A DNA stretch of 64,000 bases from Flavobacterium quisquiliarum. GTDB lineage: Bacteria > Bacteroidota > Bacteroidia > Flavobacteriales > Flavobacteriaceae. Position 1 is the stretch's first letter. Each line of letters begins with the position of its first letter. Position numbers and translations under genes: made by a program. The DNA is taken from NCBI RefSeq assembly GCF_019308285.1, contig NZ_WWEM01000002.1:1-64000 (forward strand), read 5' to 3'. Of the stretch, positions 41,021-50,306 are shown one piece after another. The notes below the pieces were generated by a model. The model did not search any database. It was not told the DNA's origin and saw only the letters and a list, made by a program, of their open reading frames with translations.

Positions 41021-43765
41021 ATGAAAAAAAATCTACTTTTTATGACCTTCTTTTTAATTACCCTCCAAACATGGTCACAACAAATCACAGAAGCAAGCGG
41101 CTGGCTTGAATCCGTATTCGTAAAATGGCAGCCCGTAAACAACGCTCAAACCTACAATGTTTATTACACTGGGGGAGGAATCGTAGACCAAAAGATTGAT
41201 AATGAACTGATCAGAAGCTACGGAACTTATTTTAGAGCCGACATTCCAGGCCTAAAAGCCGGATCTTACACAGTAAAAATCAAACCTGTTATTTCTGGTG
41301 TTGAAGGAACTGGAACCACAACCACTTCATTAACCGTTAAAGCTCATGACAGATCCGGATTTGCATTTTCAAACTCCAGAGTTCCTGGAGCTTATAATGC
41401 AGATGGAACTCCAAAAAGCAATGCAGTAATCCTTTACATCACACAGCAAACCAAAAACACAATTTCACTTAATGTAACAGGAGCATCAGCTAATCCGTGT
41501 GTTGGACTTCAAACGATTCTGGACGGATATAAAAAAGGAAAAGACACAAGACCTTTAATTATTCGTATGATTGGTCAAATCACTGACTTAACTTATATGA
41601 TGAATGGTGATCTGGTAATTGAAAATAATAACAATGCAGCAAGCTACATCACTCTGGAGGGAATTGGAAACGATGCTACAGCAGATGGCTGGGGAATCAG
41701 AGTCAAAAATGCTTCAAACATAGAAATTCGAAATATTGGAATTATGAATGTGGATAGCGGTGAAGGTGATAACATTGGTTTACAGCAAGACAACGATTAT
41801 GTCTGGGTACATAATTGTGATTTCTTTTATGGAAAACCTGGTGGCGACGCAGATCAAATAAAAGGTGACGGAGCTCTAGATTGCAAAAAATCGACTTATG
41901 TAACCTTTTCATACAATCACTTTTGGGATAATGGAAAAAGCAATTTATTAGGTTTAAGCGAAGGAACTACAGAAGGTTTATATATAACTTATCACCACAA
42001 CTGGTACGATCATTCCGATTCGCGCCATCCAAGAATCCGTTATTATTCTGCTCACGTTTATAATAATTATTATGATGGAAATTCTAAATATGGTGTTGGG
42101 TCAACTTTAGGTTCTTCTGTTTTTGTTGAAGCTAATTTCTTCAGAAATTGTAAATACCCTATGCTGACTTCTATGCAGGGAACAGATATTTTTTATGGTA
42201 CTGGAGGAACTTTTTCAAGTGAAGATGGTGGCACAATTAAAGCATTTAACAACACTATGAGCGGACAAACTCGTTTCGTTGGATACAATGCAACCACATA
42301 TCCAGTAGAATTTGATGCGTATGTTGCAGCGACTAGAAATGAAACCATCAACAGCAGTATTAAATCAAAAAAAGGAGCTAAAACTTATAATAATTTTGAT
42401 ACCAATTCAAGTGTCATGTATGCTTATACACCTGAAACGCCAGAAAATGCCAAAACTACTGTTATGCAATATGCCGGACGTGTTTCTGGAGGTGATTTTC
42501 AATGGACATTCAACAATGCTGTTGACGATACTGCCGACTGTGTAAATATTGGCTTAAGAGATGCTTTAAACTCTTATCAGACTGGTTTAGTTGCTGTACA
42601 AGGCGGAACAACTGGAAATCAAACTTTGACTTCACCTTCAAACACTAATCAAACCGTAACTAGCGGAACAGCGATTGAAACTATTGTCTTTACATGGGGA
42701 GGTGATGCTACTGATGCTACTGTAACAGGTTTACCGGCTTCAGGATTATCATTCGTAAAAAACGCTACAGCGAAAACAATTACGATTACTGGAACTCCAA
42801 CTGCGAATGTAACTTATTCAATCGCTACAACAGGTTCAGCAGGGAATCCGGCAACGGGATCAGGAACGATTACAGTTAACGCTGCAGGAACTCAGACTTT
42901 AACATCTACAAACAATAACAGCCAGACTGTTGCCAGCGGAACTGCGATAAGCTCCATTGTATTTACTTGGGGAGGAACTGCAACAGATGCTTCAGTAACT
43001 GGATTACCTGCTTCAGGCATCAGCTTTGTAAAAAACAGCTCTGCCAAAACCATTACGATTACAGGAACACCAACTGTGAATGTATCTTACACAGTAACTA
43101 CTACAGGAACAGGAACTACCGCATCGGCTTCTGGAACTATAACAGTTACAACTAGTAATCCTTCTGGAGATGAAATACATAATTTTACTATATCTGGAAA
43201 AGACAGCGATTTCTACACTATAACAGGTAACCTTTCTACAACAAAAGGAACTGTTACCTATAATGGTTTAACACTAACGCAATGTTTAAAAATCGAATCT
43301 TCCACCAACATTTCGTTTACAACTGCCCAAGCAAGTACTTTAACTTTAGTCTTTGTAGAAGCTACTGCAACTATTAAAGTGGATAATGTAGATAAAGTAG
43401 CAACAAACGGAATTGTAACAGTATCATTAACAGCGGGAAGTCATACTATAACCAAAAAAGATACTTCAAACTTATTTTATATGAGCACGGTTTACAATAC
43501 TGGGACATTAAAAATGGCACAGCCAGAATTAGCTACCGACACAAAAGTATATTTATATCCAAATCCGGTTTCAAACACTCTATACGTATCAGATCCAGTG
43601 CAGAAAGTGGAAAGTATTCTAATTTATAATGTGAGCGGAATCCTAGTGAAAACTGTTCAAAAAGGAGCCGAAAATATCGATGTTAGTCATCTGGCATCAG
43701 GAAGTTATTTTGCTAAAATTTCAACAACCGAAGGTGCAATTAATCAAACTGTCATTAAAAAATAA
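41021..43765 (+). CDS. Secreted pectate lyase (PL1) with Ig-like repeats and type IX sorting signal
   Basis: Extracellular pectate lyase cleaving polygalacturonate by beta-elimination. The 914-residue precursor has a signal peptide (to about residue 20, TWSQ) and a fibronectin-III-like domain (about 21-107). The PL1 parallel beta-helix domain (about 115-520) has [24 protein letters not shown] and the catalytic-arginine block [12 protein letters not shown] (about 332-343). Two near-identical Ig-like repeats of about 90 residues follow (532-621 and 622-713), then a beta-rich domain (about 715-840). The C-terminus ([17 protein letters not shown] to the end) is a type A sorting domain for the type IX secretion system. 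Three palindromic operators lie upstream. It appears monocistronic. Confidence 0.92.
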   Translation: MKKNLLFMTFFLITLQTWSQQITEASGWLESVFVKWQPVNNAQTYNVYYTGGGIVDQKIDNELIRSYGTYFRADIPGLKAGSYTVKIKPVISGVEGTGTTTTSLTVKAHDRSGFAFSNSRVPGAYNADGTPKSNAVILYITQQTKNTISLNVTGASANPCVGLQTILDGYKKGKDTRPLIIRMIGQITDLTYMMNGDLVIENNNNAASYITLEGIGNDATADGWGIRVKNASNIEIRNIGIMNVDSGEGDNIGLQQDNDYVWVHNCDFFYGKPGGDADQIKGDGALDCKKSTYVTFSYNHFWDNGKSNLLGLSEGTTEGLYITYHHNWYDHSDSRHPRIRYYSAHVYNNYYDGNSKYGVGSTLGSSVFVEANFFRNCKYPMLTSMQGTDIFYGTGGTFSSEDGGTIKAFNNTMSGQTRFVGYNATTYPVEFDAYVAATRNETINSSIKSKKGAKTYNNFDTNSSVMYAYTPETPENAKTTVMQYAGRVSGGDFQWTFNNAVDDTADCVNIGLRDALNSYQTGLVAVQGGTTGNQTLTSPSNTNQTVTSGTAIETIVFTWGGDATDATVTGLPASGLSFVKNATAKTITITGTPTANVTYSIATTGSAGNPATGSGTITVNAAGTQTLTSTNNNSQTVASGTAISSIVFTWGGTATDASVTGLPASGISFVKNSSAKTITITGTPTVNVSYTVTTTGTGTTASASGTITVTTSNPSGDEIHNFTISGKDSDFYTITGNLSTTKGTVTYNGLTLTQCLKIESSTNISFTTAQASTLTLVFVEATATIKVDNVDKVATNGIVTVSLTAGSHTITKKDTSNLFYMSTVYNTGTLKMAQPELATDTKVYLYPNPVSNTLYVSDPVQKVESILIYNVSGILVKTVQKGAENIDVSHLASGSYFAKISTTEGAINQTVIKK
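42614..43158 (+). repeat. Tandem repeat within the pectate lyase gene
   Basis: Two adjacent copies of about 270 bp (42614-42885 and 42886-43158) encode matching segments. Shared protein blocks include [17 protein letters not shown] and [15 protein letters not shown] (second copy), showing an internal duplication of one Ig-like module. Confidence 0.8.
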
Positions 43766-43789
43766 ATATTTGAACATTTTCTAATCATA

Positions 43790-43819
43790 AAAAAGGCTTC
43801 CTGATTTGGAAGCCTTTTT
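43790..43819. terminator. Bidirectional terminator between pectate lyase and membrane cassette
   Basis: AAAAAGGCTTCC and GGAAGCCTTTTT form a 12-bp perfect stem with a 6-nt loop (TGATTT). The A-run and T-run on its two sides can terminate the two convergent units. Confidence 0.9.
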
Positions 43820-43830
43820 ACATTTTATTT

Positions 43831-44232
43831 CTATCTCTTACGGTTTCTAAACTCTTGCTGTTCCGTTATTTTTCCAAATTCATTCAAACATTTTTTAATT
43901 GACTCCAGATTGAAACCAACAAAAAATAACATCCCAATAAAAATTACAATCCAGCTGTAAACAATCTTTACAAAAGAAATATCTGATGTAGCTACGTAAA
44001 AAATGACTGTTGGCAGAATCGAAACTATAAATGTCAGTCCTAATGCTAGCATTAACGGGTTTACGATATAACTGTTTATACTATTCAGCCCAATTTTTCT
44101 AATAATAATTGCTAAAAAAAGCAATGCCATTATTCCAAAAACTATACCTGCAAAACTATAAATCATAAAAACATCAGGCTGATTGTTTATCTGTTTTTCG
44201 TATCCAAAAAAGGTATCAAAATTGAATTCCAT
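43831..44232 (-). CDS. Small membrane protein of the LemA/GIDE cassette, 133 aa
   Basis: Unrecognised 133-residue inner-membrane protein with three TM helices (about 22-44, 58-82, 88-108), a short polar N-terminus (FDTFFGYEKQINNQPD) and a basic, charged C-terminus ending FRNRKR. Its start overlaps the end of the LemA gene by 17 bp, so it is translationally coupled and the last gene of a four-gene minus-strand operon. A shared role with LemA and the GIDE-like protein is inferred from coupling only. Confidence 0.82.
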   Translation of the reverse strand: MEFNFDTFFGYEKQINNQPDVFMIYSFAGIVFGIMALLFLAIIIRKIGLNSINSYIVNPLMLALGLTFIVSILPTVIFYVATSDISFVKIVYSWIVIFIGMLFFVGFNLESIKKCLNEFGKITEQQEFRNRKR

Positions 44233-44779
44233 CGTACTTCTTTTGTTCTGGTGTTACATCAAATAAACTCTGAGATTTATACCCCATCATTTTGGCTAAA
44301 ATAAAGTTAGGAAACTCTTCAATTCCCACATTATAAAGATTGATACTGTCATTAAAAAACTCTCTTCTATCAGCAATTTTATCTTCCATTTGGGACACTC
44401 TTTTCTGTAGTTCCAAAAAATTACTGTTTGATGCCAATGTTGGATAATTTTCAGAAACAGCAAATAGGTTTTTCATCGTTTTTGAAAACTCATTTGCATT
44501 TTCAATTTTTTCTCCAACTGATTTTGAGTTCAGAAAATCAGTTCTTAATTTAGTTAGATTCGTTAATAATTCCGTTTCATGTTCCATAAATTTAGAAGCC
44601 ACTTTTACCAACTCTGGAACTTCCTCTGCCCTTTGCATTAGAATCACATCAATATTTCTAAAGGCTTTTTCATAATTATTTTTAAGCATAACCAGCTTAT
44701 TATAAATTCTGATAAAAAAGTTAAAGAACACGAAAAGCAGAATTATTCCGACGATTAAAGCAATATTTTGAACTGTCAT
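44216..44779 (-). CDS. lemA: LemA family protein
   Basis: 187-residue LemA-type protein: an N-terminal TM helix (about 7-25) followed by a long alpha-helical bundle. Family features are visible in YNKLVMLKNNYEKAFRNIDV (about 27-46), RAEEVPELVKVASKFMEHE and FNDSINLYNVGIEEFPNF near the C-terminus. LemA proteins are membrane-anchored with the helical domain outside; their molecular role is unsettled. It follows the GIDE-like gene by 6 bp. LemA genes often adjoin membrane proteins of the GIDE or TPM type, consistent with the neighbour here. Confidence 0.93.
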   Translation of the reverse strand: MTVQNIALIVGIILLFVFFNFFIRIYNKLVMLKNNYEKAFRNIDVILMQRAEEVPELVKVASKFMEHETELLTNLTKLRTDFLNSKSVGEKIENANEFSKTMKNLFAVSENYPTLASNSNFLELQKRVSQMEDKIADRREFFNDSINLYNVGIEEFPNFILAKMMGYKSQSLFDVTPEQKKYDGIQF

Positions 44780-44785
44780 ATTTGT

Positions 44786-45829
44786 TTAGTTTAGAATGAT
44801 ATAAATAATTAGAAGCGAAATAAAAAACAGAGTAATTAAAAAGGAATCTAATAAGGGTTTGTATTTGTTTCTAAATGAAATACTTCGTGGAATTGCAATC
44901 CCAAATACATTATCTGAATCTCCCTTTTTTATAATTGTTTTTCCATTATCTGAACCGGCATAGCCTATCAGAAACATGTAATCGTTATGTCTTAAATACG
45001 TTTCTGAATATCTGGTCTTACCTCCTTGCTGATTGTCAACTCTATCGAAGAAATATTCCATTCCTTCTCCATCAACAATGACAGAACCTGTTTCATCTTT
45101 AATTTTAAATTTGCCTGTTTTAACTTCACTAAAAATAGTAGAATAAGTCGTTCTGCCATTATCATCGGGTTTGCTTTCTTTTTCAATTTTATAATAATAT
45201 CCAATGCAGGGTTTATTAAAATAGGGTGAAATAATGGGTTCAATCTCTTCGAGATCACCCTCTACTTCTACCATTCCCATTGCAATTGAATCCATTTTTG
45301 AAGTGGGAAGAATAGACTGCAGACGCATAAATTTGCTTTTACTGCTAGGAAAAAAGATATTCTTTAGAATAATAAAACCCGGAATAATTAAAAAAAGAAG
45401 TTTTAGATTTTCGGTCTCTGCCAATAAAATAAAAGTTCCAAAAATACCCGCTATAATAAAAACTCCAAGAATCTTTTGACCAAATGTTGTTTTAGGAATA
45501 TTATGTTTTTTATTAAATTTTTCTCGTTCTATTTTTTCCTCTTTACCACTCTGAATTCCTGCGTAAATCATTCCAATAATCGCACAAAAGAAAAGAGAAA
45601 TAAATAATAACAACACAGTAGCCAAAGGAAAAGAAGTATCTATTACATAACTAATTCCAACAATAGCTGGAGATAAAACAAAAAAAAGCCAATTAGGAAA
45701 TTTCAAATTAAAAAGTCCTGAAAAGATTAAAGTCTGAAATAAGGCAATTCCTAAACTAAAAAGCATTAAAAAAATAACCTCCGCAGTATCTACTCTATTT
45801 TGAGTTAAAAATTCGAAAAAATCATTCAT
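44786..45829 (-). CDS. GIDE/MAPL-like multi-TM membrane protein
   Basis: 347-residue membrane protein. The N-terminal half has several TM helices (about 16-36, 42-60, 68-92, 117-135, 138-155). A soluble domain (about 160-320) follows, and one last TM helix (325-346) closes it. The soluble domain resembles the GIDE/BAM domain known from the mitochondrial E3 ligase MUL1/MAPL and from bacterial membrane proteins. It begins IAMGMVEVEGDLEEIEPIIS, then has CIGYYYKIEKESK and FKIKDETGSVIVDGEG, and later YLRHNDYMFLIGYAG. There is no RING finger, so no ligase activity is implied. It sits between the LRR gene (33 bp) and lemA (6 bp). The fold assignment is by pattern and moderate. Confidence 0.8.
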   Translation of the reverse strand: MNDFFEFLTQNRVDTAEVIFLMLFSLGIALFQTLIFSGLFNLKFPNWLFFVLSPAIVGISYVIDTSFPLATVLLLFISLFFCAIIGMIYAGIQSGKEEKIEREKFNKKHNIPKTTFGQKILGVFIIAGIFGTFILLAETENLKLLFLIIPGFIILKNIFFPSSKSKFMRLQSILPTSKMDSIAMGMVEVEGDLEEIEPIISPYFNKPCIGYYYKIEKESKPDDNGRTTYSTIFSEVKTGKFKIKDETGSVIVDGEGMEYFFDRVDNQQGGKTRYSETYLRHNDYMFLIGYAGSDNGKTIIKKGDSDNVFGIAIPRSISFRNKYKPLLDSFLITLFFISLLIIYIILN

Positions 45830-45862
45830 AATAAAAGGGCAAATGGTTATGTTTTCTTAGGG

Positions 45863-46675
45863 TTAAAATACAATTTCGACTTCTTTAGACAGTAACTTTC
45901 TAATTCTATTTCTTTCTAAATCAGAAATCGGATTTTGACTTAAATCCAGACCTATAAGCTTCTGTAATTTGTTAATTTCATTTGGAATTTCAGCGATTTC
46001 ATTATCACTTAAAACCAAAAATTTTAAATTTTTAAACTGTAAAATCTCTACTGGAAATATTTTCAATTGTTGTTTAGATAAATCCAATTCGATGACAAGT
46101 TCTGATTTTAATTTTGCTTCATCTAAATTGTAAAAAGTCGTTTTTTCTTTTTTCTTCTCTTCTTTGTTTCTGTTTAAAAGACCAAATCCCGCTAAGATCA
46201 AAGACGCTATAAAAAAGATACATAAAAATGCAGGCCAAATTGGATCATCATTTTTTTCTGATGTAAAAAGACGAACGTAAATGTAATAAGCCATTCCGAG
46301 AACAAGTGTAAGAAACAGTCCAAAAAATAGTAAATAAAGACAATATTTCAGAATAGAAAAGATGACTTTTTTCACCTTGGTAGTATTTTTTACAGTAAAA
46401 AAGTATACCGTCAAGCCTAAAATTAAAATCCAAAAAACTGCTACTCCTATTATTCCGATTTCACCTCCATTTTCGATAATGGCAAATGAGAAAAAAACAG
46501 GAAACATTAAAACGAACCCAATTAATAGTACTGTAAAACCAACAGACAAACAACCTGCCTTTTGTTCTTTATGGGATGATCTAAGCCATAAATAAGCCAG
46601 TAAAAAAGATAACAGAATAATACCAATAAATGCATATCCAAAAGGAGTTAGTCCAGCTAAAAAAATCAAAGTCAT
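45863..46675 (-). CDS. Membrane protein with C-terminal leucine-rich repeats, 270 aa
   Basis: 270-residue protein: five or so TM helices in the N-terminal 165 residues (about 5-30, 42-64, 72-92, 105-130, 145-165), a Lys/Glu-rich linker (NRNKEEKKKEK) and then three leucine-rich repeats (about 190-265). The repeats read LDLSKQQLKIFPVEILQFKN, LKFLVLSDNEIAEIPNEINK and LIGLDLSQNPISDLERNRI. It heads the four-gene minus-strand operon with GIDE-like, LemA and the 133-aa protein. LRRs suggest protein binding, probably on the cytoplasmic side given the basic linker. I know no named family with this exact TM-LRR arrangement. Confidence 0.8.
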   Translation of the reverse strand: MTLIFLAGLTPFGYAFIGIILLSFLLAYLWLRSSHKEQKAGCLSVGFTVLLIGFVLMFPVFFSFAIIENGGEIGIIGVAVFWILILGLTVYFFTVKNTTKVKKVIFSILKYCLYLLFFGLFLTLVLGMAYYIYVRLFTSEKNDDPIWPAFLCIFFIASLILAGFGLLNRNKEEKKKEKTTFYNLDEAKLKSELVIELDLSKQQLKIFPVEILQFKNLKFLVLSDNEIAEIPNEINKLQKLIGLDLSQNPISDLERNRIRKLLSKEVEIVF

Positions 46676-46771
46676 TTTTAGTTTCTTATAAATTAAGCAT
46701 CAAGAAATGATGCTGGGAAAATAACGGCGAATTACAAATTAAAATAAAAATACTACAAATTTTGCCATTAA

Positions 46772-46810
46772 AAAAACCGCTTTCTTCAATTAATGAAAAA
46801 AGCGGTTTTT
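46772..46810 (-). terminator. Terminator of the aldehyde dehydrogenase gene
   Basis: AAAAACCGCTTT (46772-46783) pairs with AAAGCGGTTTTT (46799-46810). On the minus strand it is followed by T residues, 23 bp after the stop at 46833. Confidence 0.85.
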
Positions 46811-46832
46811 ATTTATTCTCTAACTTCTTGTA

Positions 46833-48386
46833 TTACAAGTCAAATTTAATTCCCTGTGCTAATGGAAGATTCGTTGTATAATTAATGGTATTGGTCTGGC
46901 GTCTCATATAAATTTTCCACGCATCTGAACCTGATTCGCGCCCTCCTCCGGTTTCTTTTTCACCTCCAAAAGCACCACCAATTTCTGCTCCCGAAGTTCC
47001 AATATTTACGTTTGCAATGCCACAATCAGAACCTGTTACAGATAAAAATCTTTCGGCTTCTCTTAAATTATTCGTCATAATTGCTGATGATAAACCTTGC
47101 GCAACACCATTCTGAATTTCGATTGCATTATCAACTTCTCCTGAATATTTAAGTAAATATAAAACCGGAGCAAAAGTTTCATGTTGTACAATTTCAAATG
47201 AATTTTCTGCTTCTGCAATTGCTGGTTTTACATAACAGCCACTTTCGTAACCTTCTCCTGAAAGTACTCCTCCTTCAACCAAAATCTTTCCGCCTTCGGC
47301 CACAACTTTATTTAAAGCCGATGCATACATTTCTACGGCATGAACATCAATCAGTGGTCCAACATGATTGTTTTCGTCAAGCGGATTTCCAATTCGTAAT
47401 TGTTTGTAAGCAGCAACCAATGCATCTTTTACTTTATCATAAATATTTTCGTGAATAATCAATCTTCGTGTTGATGTACAACGCTGTCCTGCTGTTCCAA
47501 CTGCTCCAAAAACAGCTCCAATAACCGTCATTTTTATATCAGCATCCGGCGTAACAATAATCGCGTTGTTCCCTCCTAATTCTAATAAAGATTTTCCTAA
47601 TCTTCCGGCAACTTTCTGAGCCACAATTTTCCCCATTCTAGTCGAACCCGTTGCAGAAACAAGCGGAATACGAGTATCAGCTGTCATTAATTCTCCTATT
47701 TTGTAATCTCCATTTATTAAGCACGAAATTCCTTCTGGCAGATTATTTTCCTTAATAACCTGAGCAATTATATTTTGACAAGCAATACCGCATAAAGGTG
47801 TTTTTTCTGAAGGCTTCCAAACACAGACATCACCAGAAATCCACGCCAATGCTGTGTTCCAAGACCAAACCGCAACTGGGAAATTAAACGCCGAAATGAT
47901 TCCGACAATTCCCAACGGATGATATTGTTCATACATTCTATGTCCCGGTCTTTCAGAATGCATCGTTAATCCGTGAAGCTGACGTGATAAACCAACAGCA
48001 AAATCGCAGATATCAATCATTTCCTGAACTTCTCCAAAACCTTCCTGCAATGATTTTCCCATTTCGTAAGAAACCAATTTACCAAGTGCTTCTTTATTTT
48101 GTCTCAATTTTTCTCCAAACTGACGTACAATTTCACCACGTTGTGGTGCAGGAATTAATCTAAACGTTTTAAAAGCTTCTGCTGCGGTTTGAATTGCTTT
48201 TTCATAATCCTCAGATGATGACATTTTTACTGAAGCAATTAATTTTCCGTCAACCGGCGAATAACTTTCTAAGATTTCTCCAGATGAAAAATTATTTATT
48301 CCTGTTGATGTTCCTTCATTTATGGTTTTAATGCCCAATTTTTCCAGAGCTTCCTTCATTCCAAATTGCGATGCTATTGTTGTCAT
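46833..48386 (-). CDS. Aldehyde dehydrogenase, ALDH7-like (piperideine-6-carboxylate/aminoadipate-semialdehyde type)
   Basis: NAD(P)-dependent aldehyde dehydrogenase, 517 residues. The general base is in LELGGNNAIIV (E269) and the nucleophile in GTAGQRCTSTRR (C303). NAD-site blocks are FNFPVAVWSWNTALAW, KPSEKTPL and ATGSTRMGKIV. The GGNNAIIV and GQRCTSTRR forms are typical of the ALDH7/antiquitin group that oxidises alpha-aminoadipate semialdehyde in lysine or pipecolate breakdown. I chose ATG 48386 (MTTIASQFGMKEALEKLGIK) because the 22-codon extension is hydrophobic and unlike the family. The neighbouring 3-hydroxyanthranilate dioxygenase raises an alternative in tryptophan/kynurenine catabolism. 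The family is sure, the substrate moderate. Confidence 0.93.
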   Translation of the reverse strand: MTTIASQFGMKEALEKLGIKTINEGTSTGINNFSSGEILESYSPVDGKLIASVKMSSSEDYEKAIQTAAEAFKTFRLIPAPQRGEIVRQFGEKLRQNKEALGKLVSYEMGKSLQEGFGEVQEMIDICDFAVGLSRQLHGLTMHSERPGHRMYEQYHPLGIVGIISAFNFPVAVWSWNTALAWISGDVCVWKPSEKTPLCGIACQNIIAQVIKENNLPEGISCLINGDYKIGELMTADTRIPLVSATGSTRMGKIVAQKVAGRLGKSLLELGGNNAIIVTPDADIKMTVIGAVFGAVGTAGQRCTSTRRLIIHENIYDKVKDALVAAYKQLRIGNPLDENNHVGPLIDVHAVEMYASALNKVVAEGGKILVEGGVLSGEGYESGCYVKPAIAEAENSFEIVQHETFAPVLYLLKYSGEVDNAIEIQNGVAQGLSSAIMTNNLREAERFLSVTGSDCGIANVNIGTSGAEIGGAFGGEKETGGGRESGSDAWKIYMRRQTNTINYTTNLPLAQGIKFDL

Positions 48387-48538
48387 TGTAACTTTTTTAG
48401 TTAAAATTGTTATATTATTAATGTAAAGATATAGTTTTAGAATTAATTTCAAATTGAAGTTAATTTATAAATAGATGTAAATTTAAGGTTATTTAATAGT
48501 ATTAACAGAAACTAGACTTCACTAATTGAATTTATTTA

Positions 48539-49525
48539 ATGAAATTTGCACTATTTAAAATAAAAATCATGCTTCATTTTTACCGACTATTACTTTGCCT
48601 TCTTTTAATTTCATCAAATGTTTTTTCTCAAAAAGAAAAATCTACTTTTCAGATAGTTCCTTTAGGAATAAAAGGCGGTATTGATGAAAAAAATCTATCA
48701 GCTTATTTGCTTGCTCCAGTTAATACAAACGATTATATCTGTCTCGATGCTGGAACGATAAACGCTGGAATCGAAAAGGCAATTGAAAACAAAGTATTTA
48801 AAGTTTCGACAAACGAAGTTTTAAAGAAATATATTAAAGGGTATTTAATTTCGCATGCTCATTTAGATCACGTTTCGGGTTTAATCATTAACTCTCCCGC
48901 TGATTCTTCTAAAACAGTTTATGCAACAGAGAAATGCATGGAAATGATGGAAAATCATTATTTCAACGATCAGACTTGGGCGAATTTTGGAGATAAAGGC
49001 CCTGGTTTTCCTTTGAAAAAATATCACTTTCAAACTCTGAACATTGATGAAGAAACTCCAATTTCAAATACTAAAATGATGGTTAAGGCTTTTCCGTTAA
49101 GCCATGTCAATCCATTTGAAAGTACTGCATTTCTAGTTAAAAGTGAAGATTCTTATGTTTTATATTTGGGCGATACTGGTCCTGATTCTGTTGAGAAAAG
49201 CGATAAACTAAAAGCTTTATGGACGACAGTTGCCCCTTTGGTTCAGACCAAACAATTAAAGGGAATTTTTATTGAGGTTTCGTTTCCAAATGAACAGCCT
49301 GATAAATTTTTATTCGGGCATTTGACTCCAACTCATTTAATGACTGAGCTTCATATTTTAGAAGATTTGGCTGGAAAAGGTTCATTAAACAATTTCAAAA
49401 TTGTCATTACTCATTTAAAACCTCCTGCAAAAAATATTGCCAAAATTAAAGAACAGTTAAAAAATCAAAATGATTTAGGATTGAAGCTTATTTATCCTGA
49501 ACAGGGGAAAAAGTTTGTGTTGTAG
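48539..49525 (+). CDS. Exported class II 3',5'-cyclic-nucleotide phosphodiesterase
   Basis: Class II cyclic-nucleotide phosphodiesterase (PDE1/CpdP type), a metallo-beta-lactamase-fold enzyme that hydrolyses cAMP or cGMP. The signature HAHLDH (H106, H108, D110, H111 in YLISHAHLDHVSG) binds the metal pair. Further motifs are YVLYLGDTGPDSVE with a metal-ligand Asp and FKIVITHLKP with a distal His. The 328-residue protein has an N-terminal signal peptide (hydrophobic residues about 12-27, then NVFSQ), so it acts outside the cytoplasm; an alternative start is the ATG at 48569, which gives a shorter signal. It is divergent from the ALDH gene and shares a terminator with the 3-HAO gene. Confidence 0.88.
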   Translation: MKFALFKIKIMLHFYRLLLCLLLISSNVFSQKEKSTFQIVPLGIKGGIDEKNLSAYLLAPVNTNDYICLDAGTINAGIEKAIENKVFKVSTNEVLKKYIKGYLISHAHLDHVSGLIINSPADSSKTVYATEKCMEMMENHYFNDQTWANFGDKGPGFPLKKYHFQTLNIDEETPISNTKMMVKAFPLSHVNPFESTAFLVKSEDSYVLYLGDTGPDSVEKSDKLKALWTTVAPLVQTKQLKGIFIEVSFPNEQPDKFLFGHLTPTHLMTELHILEDLAGKGSLNNFKIVITHLKPPAKNIAKIKEQLKNQNDLGLKLIYPEQGKKFVL

Positions 49526-49589
49526 TTTTTATTTAGCAAAAGATTTCACGGAATTAAAAGAATTTTTAAAATTAATTCTTCTTTATTAT

Positions 49590-49622
49590 AAACCCGACAG
49601 ATTTTAAAAACCTGTCGGGTTT
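49590..49622. terminator. Bidirectional terminator (AAACCCGACAG / CTGTCGGGTTT)
   Basis: 11-bp perfect stem with an 11-nt loop between two convergent genes. The AAACCCGACAG hairpin is of a kind often seen as a repeated terminator in flavobacteria. Confidence 0.85.
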
Positions 49623-49644
49623 GATATCTAAAATTAAATTTAAT

Positions 49645-50184
49645 TTATTTCTTAGCCACAAATCTAGGATCAGTCTCCATCACAGTTCCACATTTATCGC
49701 ATGTTCTTAATTCTTCTGAATTGTAAAAATGTTCAAAATGAGGTAAGAAATCTTTCTCGATATTGTGCAATTCAAAATACACTTCATACAATTTATGATT
49801 GCAATTGTCACAATGCCAAAGCAAACCATCGGTAAAACCTTGCCCAGCACGTTTACGTTCTATTACCAATCCGATAGAACCTGCAGAACGAACGGGAGAA
49901 TGTGGCACTTTTGCCGGATGCAGGTACATATCGCCAGCATTTAATTCCATTTCCTTTCGCTCCCCATCTTCCTGAATCACTACTTTTATACTGCCTTCTA
50001 ATTGATAAAAAAGTTCTTCGGTTTCGTTATAATGATAATCTTTTCTTGCATTTGGTCCCGCCACAATCATTACGATATAATCACCAGAATCTACGTAAAG
50101 ATTTTTATTTCCAACTGGCGGTTTTAATAAATGACGGTTTTCGTCAATCCATTTAGTTAAGTTGAAAGGTTTTGCTATAGCCAT
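49645..50184 (-). CDS. nbaC: 3-hydroxyanthranilate 3,4-dioxygenase
   Basis: Cupin dioxygenase that opens the ring of 3-hydroxyanthranilate in tryptophan (kynurenine) catabolism and in NAD/quinolinate synthesis; cytoplasmic, iron-dependent. The 179-residue protein has the iron ligands H51 and E57 (DYHYNETEELFYQ) and H95 (PAKVPHSPVRS). A C-terminal rubredoxin-like metal site has C125, C128 (HCDNC), C162 and C165 (TCDKCG), as in the bacterial enzyme. Length is normal. A MAIAKPFNLTKW start is clear. No other kynurenine gene is next to it, apart from the ALDH 1.3 kb away whose type does not clearly fit. Confidence 0.95.
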   Translation of the reverse strand: MAIAKPFNLTKWIDENRHLLKPPVGNKNLYVDSGDYIVMIVAGPNARKDYHYNETEELFYQLEGSIKVVIQEDGERKEMELNAGDMYLHPAKVPHSPVRSAGSIGLVIERKRAGQGFTDGLLWHCDNCNHKLYEVYFELHNIEKDFLPHFEHFYNSEELRTCDKCGTVMETDPRFVAKK

Positions 50185-50225
50185 TTTTTTAATTCTAAAT
50201 TGTGAAAAGCTAAGGTAGTGAATTT

Positions 50226-50306
50226 GTAGAGACGCACTGCAGTGCGTCTTTCGGTTTCTAATTCCATTTTGAGAAAAAAGTTAGACGCACTGCGGTGCGT
50301 CTCTAC
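50226..50306. repeat. Paired palindromic repeat GTAGAGACGCACTGC...
   Basis: Two 24-bp arms face each other, 50226-50249 and 50283-50306. Each contains the 20-bp near-palindrome AGACGCACTGCAGTGCGTCT (right arm with a G in the centre), joined by a 33-bp spacer. The right end (CTAC) overlaps the neighbouring gene and supplies its TAG stop codon (50303-50305). This looks like a REP/MITE-type dispersed element. Confidence 0.8.

Noticed and set aside
44786..45829. E3 ubiquitin ligase activity for the GIDE-like protein
   Set aside because: There is no RING finger; only the membrane-proximal GIDE-like domain is shared.
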